From Naematelia aurantialba (lineage: Eukaryota > Basidiomycota > Tremellomycetes > Tremellales > Naemateliaceae): a stretch of DNA of 64,000 nt. Under the pieces are notes generated by a model. The model saw nothing but the letters and a program-made list of their open reading frames with translations, was not told where the DNA came from and searched no databases. This document shows, in pieces, positions 63,707 to 64,000 of this stretch (its first letter is position 1; every line of letters starts with the position of its first letter). The position numbers and the translations under genes are program-made. The stretch covers positions 496,001 to 560,000 of the forward strand of contig JAKFAO010000005.1 of the NCBI GenBank assembly GCA_021527695.1, read 5' to 3'.

Positions 63707-64000
63707 TCAAAACAGCCGGCGTGCAATTTTGGACGGTATTGAGGCTCGACTAGGCGATTCTGCTTTGCGCTTGGGCCCATCGGATGAGAGAACAGGCTTG
63801 CCCTCAGTCTCCTCAGGCGCGATCTTTCGTGGCCTCAGTGGTTTCAGCGGCTTAGGAAGGTCTACGGGCTGTGTGGGACGGGGCTCGCAAGAGAAGAAAC
63901 GGTGATGCAGAGCCTGTCTTGAGCTTTGAAATTTCAGATGTGCTTACTTTGCGTGCCGAAATGCGCCTAGCCGGGTCATGCTGCAGGATTGCCTGTGCTA
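63707..64000 (-). CDS. KIN28: CDK7/Kin28-like cyclin-dependent kinase, C-terminal end (gene continues past the right edge)
   Basis: Only the last two exons are in view. They encode AILQHDPARRISARK, then, after a 34-nt intron (63914-63947, GTAAGC...GACAG), ALHHRFFSCEPRPTQPVDLPKPLKPLRPRKIAPEE and a basic tail ending at the stop at 63707. The DPxxRxSAxxAL-HxFF pattern is the end of a kinase C-lobe. PRPT-P-DLPKP directly after it is typical of CDK7/Kin28, the TFIIH kinase that phosphorylates the RNA polymerase II CTD and activates other CDKs. The catalytic motifs are outside the window, so another CDK cannot be excluded. Confidence 0.65.

Noticed and set aside
1..64000. CRISPR arrays, bacterial operons, phage genes
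   Set aside because: The window is eukaryotic; no regularly spaced direct repeats with unique spacers or bacterial gene organisation were seen.

Overview
The window is nuclear DNA of a fungus. Almost every gene is broken by many short GT-AG introns (mostly about 45-70 nt, several apparently only 30-34 nt) with CTNA-type branch points. Products are typical fungal housekeeping proteins (chitin synthase, TFIIA large subunit, NAT10/Kre33, RIO1, ORMDL, CDC50, CSC1/OSCA channel, SART3-like factor). Gene density, intron style and the chromodomain Ty3/Gypsy elements fit a basidiomycete; a Tremellomycete-type yeast is my inference and no species is named.

Layout. 1-36.4 kb is gene-dense host DNA: RAD50 (3' part, -), a cytochrome b5 domain protein (+), an F-box/WD40 protein (+), a CSC1/OSCA channel (+), TOA1 (-), KRE33/NAT10 (+), a serine beta-lactamase-like hydrolase (-), a CAMK-like kinase with a very long disordered tail (+), an ankyrin/F-box-like protein (-), a SART3-like U4/U6 assembly factor (+), TSPO (-), RIO1 (+), a small acidic protein (+), ORMDL (-), a PPR protein (+), MDM35 (+) and a hypothetical membrane protein (+). 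36.4-53.6 kb is a transposon block. 53.6-64 kb returns to host genes: an unrecognised gene (-), chitin synthase (+), a JmjC/cupin protein (+), CDC50 (-) and the 3' end of a CDK7/Kin28-like kinase (-).

The transposon block is the most unusual part. It holds two full-length Ty3/Gypsy chromovirus units in tandem, sharing the middle LTR (LTR-internal-LTR-internal-LTR, exact 6682-bp period, 480-bp LTRs). Each unit encodes Gag with a zinc knuckle, and Pol (RT, RNase H, integrase, chromodomain) in the -1 frame. A slippery heptamer with a downstream hairpin sits just before the gag stop. The primer-binding site is a perfect 13-nt complement of the predicted mRNA 5' end, which points to Tf1-like self-priming. 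Between pol and the 3' LTR each unit carries an antisense gene for a Zn(II)2Cys6-type protein, preceded by six ATGCAT palindromes in 137 bp. A 412-bp solo LTR of another family, with a perfect 5-bp target duplication, interrupts the protease region in both units, so the insertion came before the duplication.

Downstream (50,979-53,554) lies a nest of solo and broken LTRs from at least four families, some with recognisable target-site duplications. Recurrent gene-structure oddities in the host part are start codons split by an intron (AT|G in RAD50 and TOA1), a 5-nt first coding exon in MDM35, and repeated 30-34-nt introns, one of which hides inside an open frame of the JmjC gene.
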